A stretch of 64,000 nt of DNA from Fibrisoma limi BUZ 3. GTDB taxonomy: Bacteria; Bacteroidota; Bacteroidia; Cytophagales; Spirosomataceae. The stretch covers positions 254,777 to 318,776 of the forward strand of contig NZ_CAIT01000006.1 in assembly GCF_000296815.2 (NCBI RefSeq). The letters are read 5' to 3'. Both the position numbers and the translations under genes were made by a program. The first letter of the stretch is position 1. The number at the start of each line of letters is the position of its first letter. This document shows positions 8,809-17,407 of the stretch, piece by piece. A model generated the notes under the pieces. It did not search any database, was not told the DNA's origin, and saw only the letters and a program-made list of their open reading frames with translations.

Positions 8809-10311
8809 TTAATACCCGGGGTTCTGCTTTACCTGCGGGTTATTGTCGGTTTCAGCCAGCGGAATCGGAAACAGCAGGTGCCTGTTGACATCAAAGCCAA
8901 ACAGGTTGGGCTGATCTGAACTGAAATCGAAGCCTGACGACAGGTTAATTTGCCCGCCCTTGTGCCACCGGCGCAGGTCAAACCAGCGGTGCGATTCTTC
9001 ACCGGCCAGTTCCAGAAAACGCTCATTGCCGATGGCTTCCAGCGCCTGTGCCGCTGTGAGTGTGGTGGGCAGGTTGGCCGGTACCGTACCGTTCGGCACC
9101 ATGTTCCGCGCCCGGGTCCGCACCTGATTGACCAGGGCAATGGCATCGGCAACCGAACCGCCCGACTGAATGATCGCTTCGGCCTGAAGCAGCAGCACGT
9201 CGGCATAGCGCAGAATGCGGGCGTTATTAGCCGATGCACCGGGGTTTGACGTCTTCAGGTCGCGGGTCCAGTATTTGCGGATATCGCGGGTGGCCGGGTT
9301 CAGGGTGATGTCGCGACGGGGATCGGCCGGGTCGAAAGCCGCCAGTAATTTACGGGTAGCAACAAACCGGGCCGTTCCGAATAAGAGTGAGTTGTTGGGT
9401 TCGAAAAGGCCCCACCAGCCTGAGGTTGACCCAACACCGCCCGGTTCAAAGTCGTCGGGGAGGAATACGTTGTCCGTGCCCGGTGGCTGGCTTGCCTGAA
9501 ACTCATACAGCGATTCCGCATTATTCTCGCGGTCGGCCGCAAAATTGTCGGCGAAATTGGTCAACAGGGAGCGGTTTCTGATTTTGGCAAAAGCCGCTAC
9601 GGCCGCGGTAAAATCGGCTGTGGTTTTGTTAATCGTTCCCCGGAACACCAAACTCTTGCCCAGCATGCCGTTGGCTGCATTGCTCGTTGCACGGCCGGCG
9701 TTACGGGCATCCCACGCTTCGGGCAATAGACTGGCCGCTTCCGTGAAATCAGTTATGGCCTGATCCAGCAGTTGCCCTTCCGTAACAGATGGAGCCGTTA
9801 CCTGCTCGAGCGAGTTGAGCCGGTCGGTGCGCAGGGGTGACGTAGCGAAGGTGTTCGCCAGCCAGAAGTACGACAGACCGCGCAGAAACAAGACTTCACC
9901 CCGGTGCCGGTCACGCAGTCCGGCCGTGCGGTACACGCCCTCGGCAACCGTATTGATTTTATCCAATGCCGTATTGGCCCGATAAATAATCCGGTACAAA
10001 CTAACGTAGTAGTTGCCCAACTGACCCACGTTGGGTTGCAGGGAGGCAAACGTTTCAAATGGGTTGGGGCCAGTAGTGGTAATGTCGTCGCCGGGCAGGT
10101 GGCGAACGGCATGGACGTAAGCCCCATTCCGGTAGCCGTATAGTTCTACCTGTTTAGCATATACCCCCCGAATCAGGCCTTCAAAGTCCAGTTCGGAGGT
10201 GAAAAAGCTGGCTTCAGTCGGATTGCCCGGCGCCACCTCCAGATTATCCGGATTGCACGCGCCTATGGCTAGAGTCAGCACCAGCGCGGCAGAATATAGT
10301 ATGGGTTTCAT
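8809..10311 (-). CDS. SusD/RagB-like glycan-binding lipoprotein
   Basis: A 500-residue outer-membrane lipoprotein. The signal peptide ends in the lipobox LAIGAC with Cys19 as the lipidated residue. The sequence is TPR-rich and ends with the typical SusD pattern: ALEAIGNERFLELAGEESHRWFDLRRWHKGG, here given only as its parts ERFLEL, HRWFDLRRW and HLLFPIP. SusD proteins sit on the extracellular face of the SusC channel and capture oligosaccharides. It follows susC after a 116-bp spacer filled by a large inverted repeat. Start at ATG 10311. Confidence 0.95.
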   Translation of the reverse strand: MKPILYSAALVLTLAIGACNPDNLEVAPGNPTEASFFTSELDFEGLIRGVYAKQVELYGYRNGAYVHAVRHLPGDDITTTGPNPFETFASLQPNVGQLGNYYVSLYRIIYRANTALDKINTVAEGVYRTAGLRDRHRGEVLFLRGLSYFWLANTFATSPLRTDRLNSLEQVTAPSVTEGQLLDQAITDFTEAASLLPEAWDARNAGRATSNAANGMLGKSLVFRGTINKTTADFTAAVAAFAKIRNRSLLTNFADNFAADRENNAESLYEFQASQPPGTDNVFLPDDFEPGGVGSTSGWWGLFEPNNSLLFGTARFVATRKLLAAFDPADPRRDITLNPATRDIRKYWTRDLKTSNPGASANNARILRYADVLLLQAEAIIQSGGSVADAIALVNQVRTRARNMVPNGTVPANLPTTLTAAQALEAIGNERFLELAGEESHRWFDLRRWHKGGQINLSSGFDFSSDQPNLFGFDVNRHLLFPIPLAETDNNPQVKQNPGY

Positions 10312-10315
10312 TGAT

Positions 10316-10434
10316 TAAAGAGTGAAAGAGTGAATGAGCGAATGAGTGAAAGAGCGGCCGGGGTGCGTTGCCTAAAAGGGCGAAAAACAGGCGAAGCCAC
10401 TCGTTCGCTCTTTCACTCATTCACTCTTTAAAAG
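10316..10434. repeat. Large inverted repeat of 8-bp units between susC and susD
   Basis: Left arm 10316-10356 consists of degenerate octamers (gagtgaaa, gagtgaat, gagcgaat, gagtgaaa). The right arm, 10399-10434, is its reverse complement. The longest exact pairing is 17 bp, 10340-10356 with 10406-10422. The right arm overlaps the last codons of susC. In RNA this would form a stem of about 20 bp with a loop of about 50 nt, placed between the susC stop and the susD start. It could be an attenuator, an RNA-stability element or a dispersed repeat. Confidence 0.8.
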
Positions 10435-13400
10435 TTTACGTTCAAACCCAGAATCCAGGCGCGGGCGGGTGGAATAGCGTCGTTTTCGGGGTCAAGGCCC
10501 GACCAGTTCGTAAACGTCAGCAGGTTGTTTCCCGTCAGGTAGACGCGCACATTCGACAGCACCGTACCCAGCACCGCCCTGGGCAGGGTATAACCCACCT
10601 GCATGTTTTTCAGGCGCATGAAACTGGCGTCTTCCACAAACCGGTCTGAGAACCGGTTATTACTTGATGGATCGCCCTGCACGGCACGGGGAATCGTGTT
10701 CGACGGATTGGTGGGGGTCCAGCGGTCACGTACGTCCGTCCAGGAGTTGATGTTCTCCGAGTTCATGCTGATACCAGCCTGCCGTTCGGTGTTGATGTTC
10801 TGCACATCGCCCACACCCTGGAAGAATAGCGACAGATCGAAGCCTTTGAACGTAGCGCCCAGATTTACGCCGTAAAAGAAACCGGGGTTGTTGATGTTAC
10901 GGCCCAGGAACACCCGGTCGTTGGCGTTCACGATACCATCGCCGTTGGTGTCCTGGAAATAAGCATCGCCCGGCACCATCCGGTCGCCGTTGATGGCGTC
11001 TTTTACCGAGGCACCGCTCGGTTTAGTGGCTTTATACGCGTCGATTTCCCCCTGATTCTGGAAGATACCGCCGAACTTATACCCGTAGATGTAGCCAATC
11101 GACTGGCCAATCTCCGTGCGGAAGTTACCGCTGGTAAACGCCAGATCGCGGTACAGACCCGTGACCCGGTTGTTAACCGTCGTCAGGTTACCGCCGATGT
11201 TGTAGGTCAGGTCGTTCCCCACCTTGCCGTTGTAGGTCAACTGAAACTCAAGCCCACTGTTACGTACCGATGCGATATTGTTGGTGGGTGCCTGCCCATC
11301 GTCGATTCCTGCGCTGGGAGGCAGCGTAACTGTCTGCAGAATACCCGAGGTCCTCTTGTCATAATACTCGATGGTGGCCGTAATACGGTTCTCCAGCAGC
11401 GAGGCATCCAGGCCAATGTTCCGCGTCTGCACCCGCTCCCACGACAGGTCACGTACCGGAATATTGGCCAACCGGATACCGTTCTGCAAACCGCCAATGG
11501 CGTCGCCATTCACGCCCGATCCGTAGGAATAGTCGGGGTTGAAATTTACCAGCGATACAAACCCGAACTGAGTGGTTTCCTGGTTGCCAATTTCACCAAT
11601 GCCCGCCCGGATTTTTAGATCCGAAAGCCAGGTCAAAGGCTTCATGAATGGCTCCGCCGTGAGCCGCCAGGCTACGGCCAGTGACGGAAACGTACCCCAG
11701 CGGTAATCGCGGTCGAATCGTGACGTACCATCCCGCCGAACCGTGGCATCGACGTAGTACTTACTGTTATAATTATAGCTTACCCGGCCCAGATAGCCCT
11801 GTAACGCATTATTTTCCGGTACAACCAGGCCCGTTGAATACGGGGCTGTGTTCAAAAGGGCCAGCGCTTCCGGGTTGTAATAGTTAATCTGCGTGTTAAA
11901 GCTTTGCGTAAAGCTGGAACCGTATTTCTGGTCCATGGCGTTGAACAGCAGGTCGACCGAGTGGCCGCCAATCGTGCGGGCGTAGTTGACGCTGAATTCT
12001 TTAACCAGGTTGTAGTTGCGTAAAAGCCGTTGCTGAATCTGCCCTTTTGAGGTACCGTTCGTTGCCGAGAAGGTGTTGACAAACGGCGAGGCAAATCGGT
12101 AGTACTCGACACTCTGCCAGACGTTCCGGTTGTTCAGGTACCAGTCGGCACTGAGGGTTCCCTTAACCTTCAGCCCTTTGATGGGTTCAAGCTGTACATA
12201 GGCCGAACCAATGTTCCGCAGCAGGCTGTACGTGGTCTGGCGGGTGTTCCAGGCACCCAGCACGTTGGTGCGGGTGGCCGTTCCGTACAGCAGACCGTTG
12301 TTGGTGATCGTAAACGGTCCGCCACCCAGCGACACCAGCGTCGGGTTGAAGTTGGGATTCGGGTTAAAGGTAGGGTTTACCACCTGCGCAATACCATTGA
12401 ACTGCGGACGCCCCTCAATACCATAAATCGGTTGCCAGGGGGCAAACCGCCAGGCCGAAGCCAGGTCCGTCTGGCTATTGTCCAGCGCGTCAACGTAGCT
12501 CAGGCGGTTGGTCAGGCCAACCTCGATGAGTCGCCCTAGTTTACTGGTAAGGTTAAATGCCAGTGAGTAGCGTTTCAGATTGTTCTGCTGTATGGGACTT
12601 TCGGTACGCGCGTAGCCGCCCGACACGTAGTAGGTGGTTGACTCAGACCCACCCGAAATCTTCGCGCTGTAGTCTTCAATCACCGCATTCTTATTGATGA
12701 TGGCCGACTGCCAGTTCTGCTGAGGGAGGTTGCCCAAATAAGCCGCGTTGCCTTCGCGGTAAACGGCCGGCAGGTTGTTGGCCTGGGCCGGGTTGTTGGC
12801 ATACATTTCGCGGACCAGGCCAACGTACTCGGGTAAGTCAAGCACATTATACCGATTTGGTAAATTCTGCACCCCGCGGGAAGCCGCCACCTCAACCCGT
12901 GGCCGACCAACTTTGCCGCGCTTGGTGGTGATGAGTACAACTCCGTTGGCCGCCCGAACGCCGTAGATAGCGGCCGACGACGCGTCTTTCAGTACCGTAA
13001 TGCTTTCAATATCATTGGGGTTAATTAAGTTCAGTACGTTGATTGAACCCCGAGCGTCGGTTGCCTGCGCCGTATTACCCGATTGCGGGGGAGCGCCGTT
13101 GCCATACTCAGTTACGGGAACACCATCAATGACGTACAGCGGTTCATTGAAACCAAGCGTATTCACCCCGCGAATCCGCACGACGGGACGGGCGTTGGGT
13201 GCCCCGCCGGGCGTTGATACAAACACCCCCGGCAGTCGGCCCTGCATGGAGAGCTCGGGGTTCAGGGCTTTGGCTTTTATCAGGTCTTCGGCTCCCACAA
13301 CGGATACGGCTCCGGTCAGGTCTTTACGCTGGCGTTCGCCATAACCGATCACGACCACCTCGTTGAGCGAGCGAACGTCAGGCTGAAGAGTAACGTTGAT

Positions 13401-14078
13401 AACGGTATTGTTGCCCACGGTACGTGTTTGCGACTGATACCCCAGAAAGCTGAACGTCAGAACGCTGGCTGGACCTTCGACGGTGAGCCGGTAGCGACCG
13501 TCGGTGTCGGTGGTGGTGCCGTTGGTCGTGTTCTGCTCGGTGATATTAACCCCTGGCAGCCCACCCCCGTTTTCGTCAATGACGCGTCCGCTCACGGCTA
13601 CCCGTAGTGACTGCAGGGATTGGCCCGTGGGGGCGTTGAGGTTGAGCGGAGGGGATGGAAAGGCTGACAGGGGCGATGGTTCCGGGCGGCTGCCGACGGG
13701 GGCCAGTGGGTTAGCATCCTGCTTCCCCGATGGTTTGTCGGATACGATCAAGTACGTGTCTTTCCGGGTTTGAACGTAGCGAAGGCCGTTACTTTCGAGG
13801 AGCAGGCGCAGCCGATTCGTGAGACTCATCGGGCGGTTGAGGAGCCGGGTATTTACCTCAATACCATCGATCAGCTTTTCATCGAAAACGATGTTGACGC
13901 CGTAGCGACTCTGCATGTCGAGCAGCACGTCACGTAGCTTCGTGGTGGCGGGTTGGCTGGGTTTAGTACCCTGAGAGCGGTAGTAAGCCAGCGTCTGACC
14001 GTATGGAACCATTGGGTAACTGAGCAGCAAACTCAGTCCCAACAGCCGGTATAGCATAGGTCGTAACAGTTGGGTCAT
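10428..14078 (-). CDS. SusC/RagA-family TonB-dependent receptor with N-terminal STN domain
   Basis: 1216 residues from the ATG at 14078; the reading frame extends 26 codons upstream, but the signal peptide (YRLLGLSLLLSYPMVPYGQ) fits this start. Domains in order: STN secretin/TonB short N-terminal domain (about 45-113), CarboxypepD_reg-like domain (about 160-232), a TonB-box-like LNEVVVIGYG (238-247), plug domain with RIRGVNTLG and YVIDGVPV, then a 22-strand-type barrel ending in LGLNVNF. The STN domain is the part that contacts FecR in transenvelope signalling, and a fecR gene lies 49 bp upstream with a divergent ECF sigma gene. It should import glycan fragments captured by SusD across the outer membrane and also report the substrate. 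Confidence 0.95.
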   Translation of the reverse strand: MTQLLRPMLYRLLGLSLLLSYPMVPYGQTLAYYRSQGTKPSQPATTKLRDVLLDMQSRYGVNIVFDEKLIDGIEVNTRLLNRPMSLTNRLRLLLESNGLRYVQTRKDTYLIVSDKPSGKQDANPLAPVGSRPEPSPLSAFPSPPLNLNAPTGQSLQSLRVAVSGRVIDENGGGLPGVNITEQNTTNGTTTDTDGRYRLTVEGPASVLTFSFLGYQSQTRTVGNNTVINVTLQPDVRSLNEVVVIGYGERQRKDLTGAVSVVGAEDLIKAKALNPELSMQGRLPGVFVSTPGGAPNARPVVRIRGVNTLGFNEPLYVIDGVPVTEYGNGAPPQSGNTAQATDARGSINVLNLINPNDIESITVLKDASSAAIYGVRAANGVVLITTKRGKVGRPRVEVAASRGVQNLPNRYNVLDLPEYVGLVREMYANNPAQANNLPAVYREGNAAYLGNLPQQNWQSAIINKNAVIEDYSAKISGGSESTTYYVSGGYARTESPIQQNNLKRYSLAFNLTSKLGRLIEVGLTNRLSYVDALDNSQTDLASAWRFAPWQPIYGIEGRPQFNGIAQVVNPTFNPNPNFNPTLVSLGGGPFTITNNGLLYGTATRTNVLGAWNTRQTTYSLLRNIGSAYVQLEPIKGLKVKGTLSADWYLNNRNVWQSVEYYRFASPFVNTFSATNGTSKGQIQQRLLRNYNLVKEFSVNYARTIGGHSVDLLFNAMDQKYGSSFTQSFNTQINYYNPEALALLNTAPYSTGLVVPENNALQGYLGRVSYNYNSKYYVDATVRRDGTSRFDRDYRWGTFPSLAVAWRLTAEPFMKPLTWLSDLKIRAGIGEIGNQETTQFGFVSLVNFNPDYSYGSGVNGDAIGGLQNGIRLANIPVRDLSWERVQTRNIGLDASLLENRITATIEYYDKRTSGILQTVTLPPSAGIDDGQAPTNNIASVRNSGLEFQLTYNGKVGNDLTYNIGGNLTTVNNRVTGLYRDLAFTSGNFRTEIGQSIGYIYGYKFGGIFQNQGEIDAYKATKPSGASVKDAINGDRMVPGDAYFQDTNGDGIVNANDRVFLGRNINNPGFFYGVNLGATFKGFDLSLFFQGVGDVQNINTERQAGISMNSENINSWTDVRDRWTPTNPSNTIPRAVQGDPSSNNRFSDRFVEDASFMRLKNMQVGYTLPRAVLGTVLSNVRVYLTGNNLLTFTNWSGLDPENDAIPPARAWILGLNVNF

Positions 14079-14127
14079 AATTAGGTAAGGGTTTACTAAA
14101 AAGCAGGTTAATGGACTACGTTCGTTG

Positions 14128-15144
14128 TTAGGGCATGGCAGATAAACGGACAACATTGCCCTGTCGGTCGGCCCGCAGGTTCAGCACCTGGGTCAGCATG
14201 GTCAGGACATCGTCGGCGTTCTGTGCGGGATAATTACCCGACAGTTGTCGGGTAGCAATGGCCGAATCCGCAAGCTGGACCTCCAGCCCGAACCGTTCCT
14301 TAATCTGCCGGGCAATATCAACCAGCGGGGTACGGTTAAAGACAAAGCGTTGCTCTTTCCAGGCGGCATGGTCGGCCAGCGGTTCGCCGGTGCGGAGCCG
14401 GAAACTACCTCGCCGGTCGACGAGTACGACGTCGCCCGGTCGGATGGTAAGCGCAGGCTGCCGGGTTTTCAGTGAGCGCAGCGTTACTTTTCCCCGGTTG
14501 AGCACCACCTTGCTGCCCCGGTTGCGGCTGTACACAATGAACTCGGTACCCAGTACCCGAACCTCTAACTGGTCGGGGGTGTGTACCAGAAACGGGCGGT
14601 GATCGACCGTATGGATGACCGAAAACTCAGCTTCTCCCTGTAGCCGGGCTTCGCGGGTGTTTTGCAACGCCAGGAAACGGGGAAACCGGAGGGTGGAGTT
14701 GGCATTGAGGGTTACGTGGCTGCCGTCGGGTAGCTCAAACCGGCGAATCTCACCGTAGGCCGTTGCGTACGTCCTGTACAACAGCCGGTCCTGCTTCCAC
14801 CAGCCCGTAAAACCGATCAGCAGAGCGGCCGCGGCTGCCATCCACCAGCGAAATCCGGTTCGGTGACTGGCTAACGGCCGGACGATGTCTTCGGCAGATG
14901 AGGTAGGTGCTGGGCTAGCGTTGGTTAGCCGGTCCAGCAGCCGATGCCAGTCGCCGATCGTATCGGGAATAAGCTGCGGATGTGACTTTTCCCATTCATG
15001 TAGCGCCTGATAGTATAGCTCCTGATTTTTTTCTTCCCGTAACCAGTCGACCAGCAACTGTTTTTGCAGGGGGGTTGCCCGCCCGGCAAAGAAAGTCCAC
15101 AGAAGCGTTTTGGCCTGGTCCGGCCCGACCTGATTTGGTTCCAT
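14128..15144 (-). CDS. FecR-family anti-sigma factor
   Basis: A 338-residue inner-membrane regulator. The cytoplasmic N-terminal part (1-98) should bind the ECF sigma factor, and one transmembrane helix lies at about 99-116 (WWMAAAAALLIGFTGWW). The periplasmic FecR domain (about 128-235) has IRRFELPDGSHVTLNANS, and a C-terminal DUF4974 domain starts at about 265 (FNRTPLVDIARQ). The gene is divergent from the sigma factor and directly upstream of an STN-containing susC, the standard arrangement for glycan-triggered sigma release. Its start codon lies 41 bp from the proximal copy of an exact 13-bp inverted repeat. Confidence 0.95.
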   Translation of the reverse strand: MEPNQVGPDQAKTLLWTFFAGRATPLQKQLLVDWLREEKNQELYYQALHEWEKSHPQLIPDTIGDWHRLLDRLTNASPAPTSSAEDIVRPLASHRTGFRWWMAAAAALLIGFTGWWKQDRLLYRTYATAYGEIRRFELPDGSHVTLNANSTLRFPRFLALQNTREARLQGEAEFSVIHTVDHRPFLVHTPDQLEVRVLGTEFIVYSRNRGSKVVLNRGKVTLRSLKTRQPALTIRPGDVVLVDRRGSFRLRTGEPLADHAAWKEQRFVFNRTPLVDIARQIKERFGLEVQLADSAIATRQLSGNYPAQNADDVLTMLTQVLNLRADRQGNVVRLSAMP

Positions 15145-15184
15145 TGAGTAAGGTGCTGTTACTGGATAGACCCTTGTTGTTCGA

Positions 15185-15291
15185 CTTACCCTACCTCCCG
15201 CTTAAAAAATTTTAAAAATGCGAGTTTTTATGTTTTTAGAACCTTATCGAGAAATTTTTACAAAAAAATGAGAAACTTGAGGTAGGGTAAG
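15185..15291. promoter_or_regulatory. Divergent promoter region bracketed by an exact 13-bp inverted repeat
   Basis: The element gaggtagggtaag occurs at 15279-15291 on the plus strand and at 15185-15197 on the minus strand, so each copy reads toward its own gene. They lie 41 bp before the FecR start and 48 bp before the sigma start. One base later both continue with cg, giving 15 of 16 identical positions. The 81 bp between them are very AT-rich (runs such as aaaaaattttaaaaa). This suggests a shared operator, sigma recognition element or matching 5' leader element for both divergent transcripts. Confidence 0.6.
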
Positions 15292-15339
15292 CCGCCCGAA
15301 TCGGGTCTTACGTGAAAAGGAAAACTTTAGTTCTGTCTG

Positions 15340-15981
15340 GTGGCTGCTGACTCGTCGTTTCCCCTGCCTGCCTCATCTCAACCCGCACGGTCCGACGCGG
15401 AACCGGTGGGACGCCTGTTGACTGACGATGAGCAGTTTATTCGTCGGGCGTTTGATCAGGACCCTCAGCAGGGCTGCGCGTTGCTGTTCCGGGAATACTA
15501 CGGTCCGTTGTGCAGCCACGCCATTCGGTTTGTTTATTCCCGCGAAGTGGCCCGCGACATTGTCAGCGATACGTTCTATGTGTTCTGGCAGAAACAGCTT
15601 TATGCTGATATTACTACGTCGTACCGGGCCTATCTCTACGCGGCCGTTCGGAACCGGTCGTTGAAGTACCTGCAGCGTGAACTACGGCAGGACATGCGCG
15701 TGAGTTCCTTGTATGAACTTGACGCAGTCCACGAAAACGCTTCCGCTGAACGGCTGACCCCCGAAGAACTCATGGCGTATGACGAACTGCATAACCGGGT
15801 CGAAGCCGCCATCAGCCAGTTGCCTCCGCAGCGGCAGCGCGTGTTTCTGATGAACCGGTTTGAAGGCAAGAAATACCAGACCATCGCCGACGAACTGCAC
15901 ATTTCCCTGAAAGCCGTAGAAGCCCACATCAGCAAAGCCCTGACCGTGCTCCGGCGGGCGTTTGCCGGTGACCAGGGCTGA
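15340..15981 (+). CDS. ECF-type RNA polymerase sigma-70 factor
   Basis: 213 residues from a GTG at 15340; no in-frame ATG precedes region 2, so the GTG is the best start. Region 2 covers about residues 40-110 (LFREYYGPLCSHAIRF, DIVSDTFYVFWQ) and region 4 about 150-205 (LPPQRQRVFLMNRFEG and a helix-turn-helix TIADELHISLKAVEAHISKA). This is the Bacteroides-expansion type of sigma factor. It is divergent from fecR, the likely cognate anti-sigma, and probably drives the SusCD/sulfatase operon when substrate is sensed. The N-terminal 30 residues are poorly conserved in character, so the true start could be slightly different. Confidence 0.92.
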   Translation: MAADSSFPLPASSQPARSDAEPVGRLLTDDEQFIRRAFDQDPQQGCALLFREYYGPLCSHAIRFVYSREVARDIVSDTFYVFWQKQLYADITTSYRAYLYAAVRNRSLKYLQRELRQDMRVSSLYELDAVHENASAERLTPEELMAYDELHNRVEAAISQLPPQRQRVFLMNRFEGKKYQTIADELHISLKAVEAHISKALTVLRRAFAGDQG

Positions 15982-16148
15982 TTGCCAGTAAATTCCTTAG
16001 GTTTTAATACGTCCGGCTCACCATCTATTTTGGCTACTTCCCTTACTTATTGCTTCGCAATCGCTGTTTGCTGATTCACCTTTGAACTACCTACCCGCTG
16101 GTTGGCAGAGCGGTAAGTCAGTTAATCGGTTACTTAGCTTATTTTATT

Positions 16149-16706
16149 ATGAACAAATTGGGTCTGTTTCCAGCAGCCATGCTGATCGTACTTGTTACCG
16201 CAAAGGAAATAGTGGCTGTATCGTCACTGCTTACAAGACAGCAGGTCACCGTTGTGCATGACCGCTATGCTTCATATCCACGCTGGGGTTACCGAACGGC
16301 CAGTGTTCCCCGCTCAGCAACGGTAATTCATTACCAGCGCGTTTCGTATCGCTATGTTAACGGCATCGTGTATCGACCGGTTGGCCGAACGTTTGTAGTG
16401 GTACCGCCACCCGCCGGGTTGCTCGTTCCGACATTGCCGGTTGGTTTCGTCAACATTATGATTGGTGGAACGCCTTTTTATTACCACTATGGGACGTATT
16501 ACGTCAAGCCGGTCGGGCAGCAGGGCTACAAAGTGGTTCCTCCGCCGGTTGGGGCGCGGGTGGATTCGCTGCCGCAGGGGTACGGCAAAATCTCACTGGA
16601 TGGTAAAACGTACTACGTTCTCAATGGCGTTTATTATCAAGCCCGTGTTAACGAGAAAGGGGAGGTGGAATACGAAGTGGTTGGGAGCAACGTAAATTCC
16701 CTGTAA
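16149..16706 (+). CDS. Secreted DUF6515-type protein
   Basis: A 185-residue protein with an N-terminal hydrophobic signal. It is followed by Tyr/Arg-rich sequence and two related units containing VVVPPPAGLLVPTLPVGF and KVVPPPVGARVDSLPQGY, each followed by a YY-rich strand (FYYHYGTYYVKP, TYYVLNGVYYQA). This PPPxGxxVxxLPxGY pattern is the hallmark of the DUF6515 family, whose function is unknown. It stands alone between the sigma factor and a strong terminator hairpin. It is probably an envelope or periplasmic structural protein. Confidence 0.8.
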   Translation: MNKLGLFPAAMLIVLVTAKEIVAVSSLLTRQQVTVVHDRYASYPRWGYRTASVPRSATVIHYQRVSYRYVNGIVYRPVGRTFVVVPPPAGLLVPTLPVGFVNIMIGGTPFYYHYGTYYVKPVGQQGYKVVPPPVGARVDSLPQGYGKISLDGKTYYVLNGVYYQARVNEKGEVEYEVVGSNVNSL

Positions 16707-16727
16707 GCAGGCAGCCACATTACGTAA

Positions 16728-16776
16728 GGGCACAATCTGGAGAAACTTACACGAACGTAACTCCGGATTGTGCCCC
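16728..16776 (+). terminator. Terminator-like hairpin after the DUF6515 gene
   Basis: A 15-bp stem (16728-16742 with 16761-16775, one G-T wobble) and an 18-nt loop start 22 bp after the stop codon. A short T-containing stretch (gttattt) follows. It probably ends the transcript. Confidence 0.65.
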
Positions 16777-16899
16777 GTTATTTAGTAGAACCGATGCCGA
16801 CAACCGCTCAGGGAAAGATTCTGTCTTGCTTCAAAAGGGTTTACAATCGCAAAGAGAGACCGACTGTCATTACCCTCGCCACAGTCCACATGGTTGCAG

Positions 16900-17181
16900 T
16901 TAATTTAAAACAGCCGCTACTGCTTCTTCACGAAGCTGGTGTACAATCCGGATTATGCGCAGATCATGCCGGGCCTGCTCTTCAATGCTTAACTTATTGT
17001 AATAATGCCGCCTGACCGGCTCCCACTGGAATAGCTCTGTCTTGGCATCGTAAATGCCTAGTGGTTCGCCACTGTGGACCGATTGAACGTTGCTTAGGGT
17101 CAAATCAGCCAGCAGATAGGTTGAGCAACCTATATAAAAATAGTGATTATTTAGTTGATAAAGTACAGTGAAACGGTCCAT
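16900..17181 (-). CDS. Small conserved-looking hypothetical protein
   Basis: 93 residues from the ATG at 17181; eight upstream codons are open but look non-coding. The sequence is a balanced soluble composition with two beta-rich parts (FTVLYQLNNHYFYIG, EPLGIYDAKTELFQWEP) and a C-terminal helix (SIEEQARHDLRIIRIVHQL). A plus-strand frame overlapping it has poor composition and is rejected. No family was recognised. It is isolated, and its end faces the terminator of the DUF6515 gene. Confidence 0.6.
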   Translation of the reverse strand: MDRFTVLYQLNNHYFYIGCSTYLLADLTLSNVQSVHSGEPLGIYDAKTELFQWEPVRRHYYNKLSIEEQARHDLRIIRIVHQLREEAVAAVLN

Positions 17182-17407
17182 ACATGTCCTTATTATTGGC
17201 ACCAGTTCTTGTGAATCCGGCGACGACTTACAACTTATCTGACAGAGAATTTAATCTGTCTTCCTGGTTGCAAAGATCAACTGGTCGGGTTAATGTGCAA
17301 TTAATTGCTGATTAAGTACAGATTAATATGATTTGTTCGTATAGGCTGGCCCATCAGTCACGGCTTTGATGGACTTTTTGATTTGAGTACCGAATCACCG
17401 ATTGAGC

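Noticed and set aside
15200-15278. Bacteroidota -33/-7 promoter boxes in the AT-rich centre of the sigma/FecR spacer
   Set aside because: Near matches to TAnnTTTG occur on both strands, but none has a -33 element at proper spacing.
16770-17015. 81-codon plus-strand frame after the DUF6515 gene
   Set aside because: It begins inside the terminator hairpin and overlaps a better minus-strand frame.
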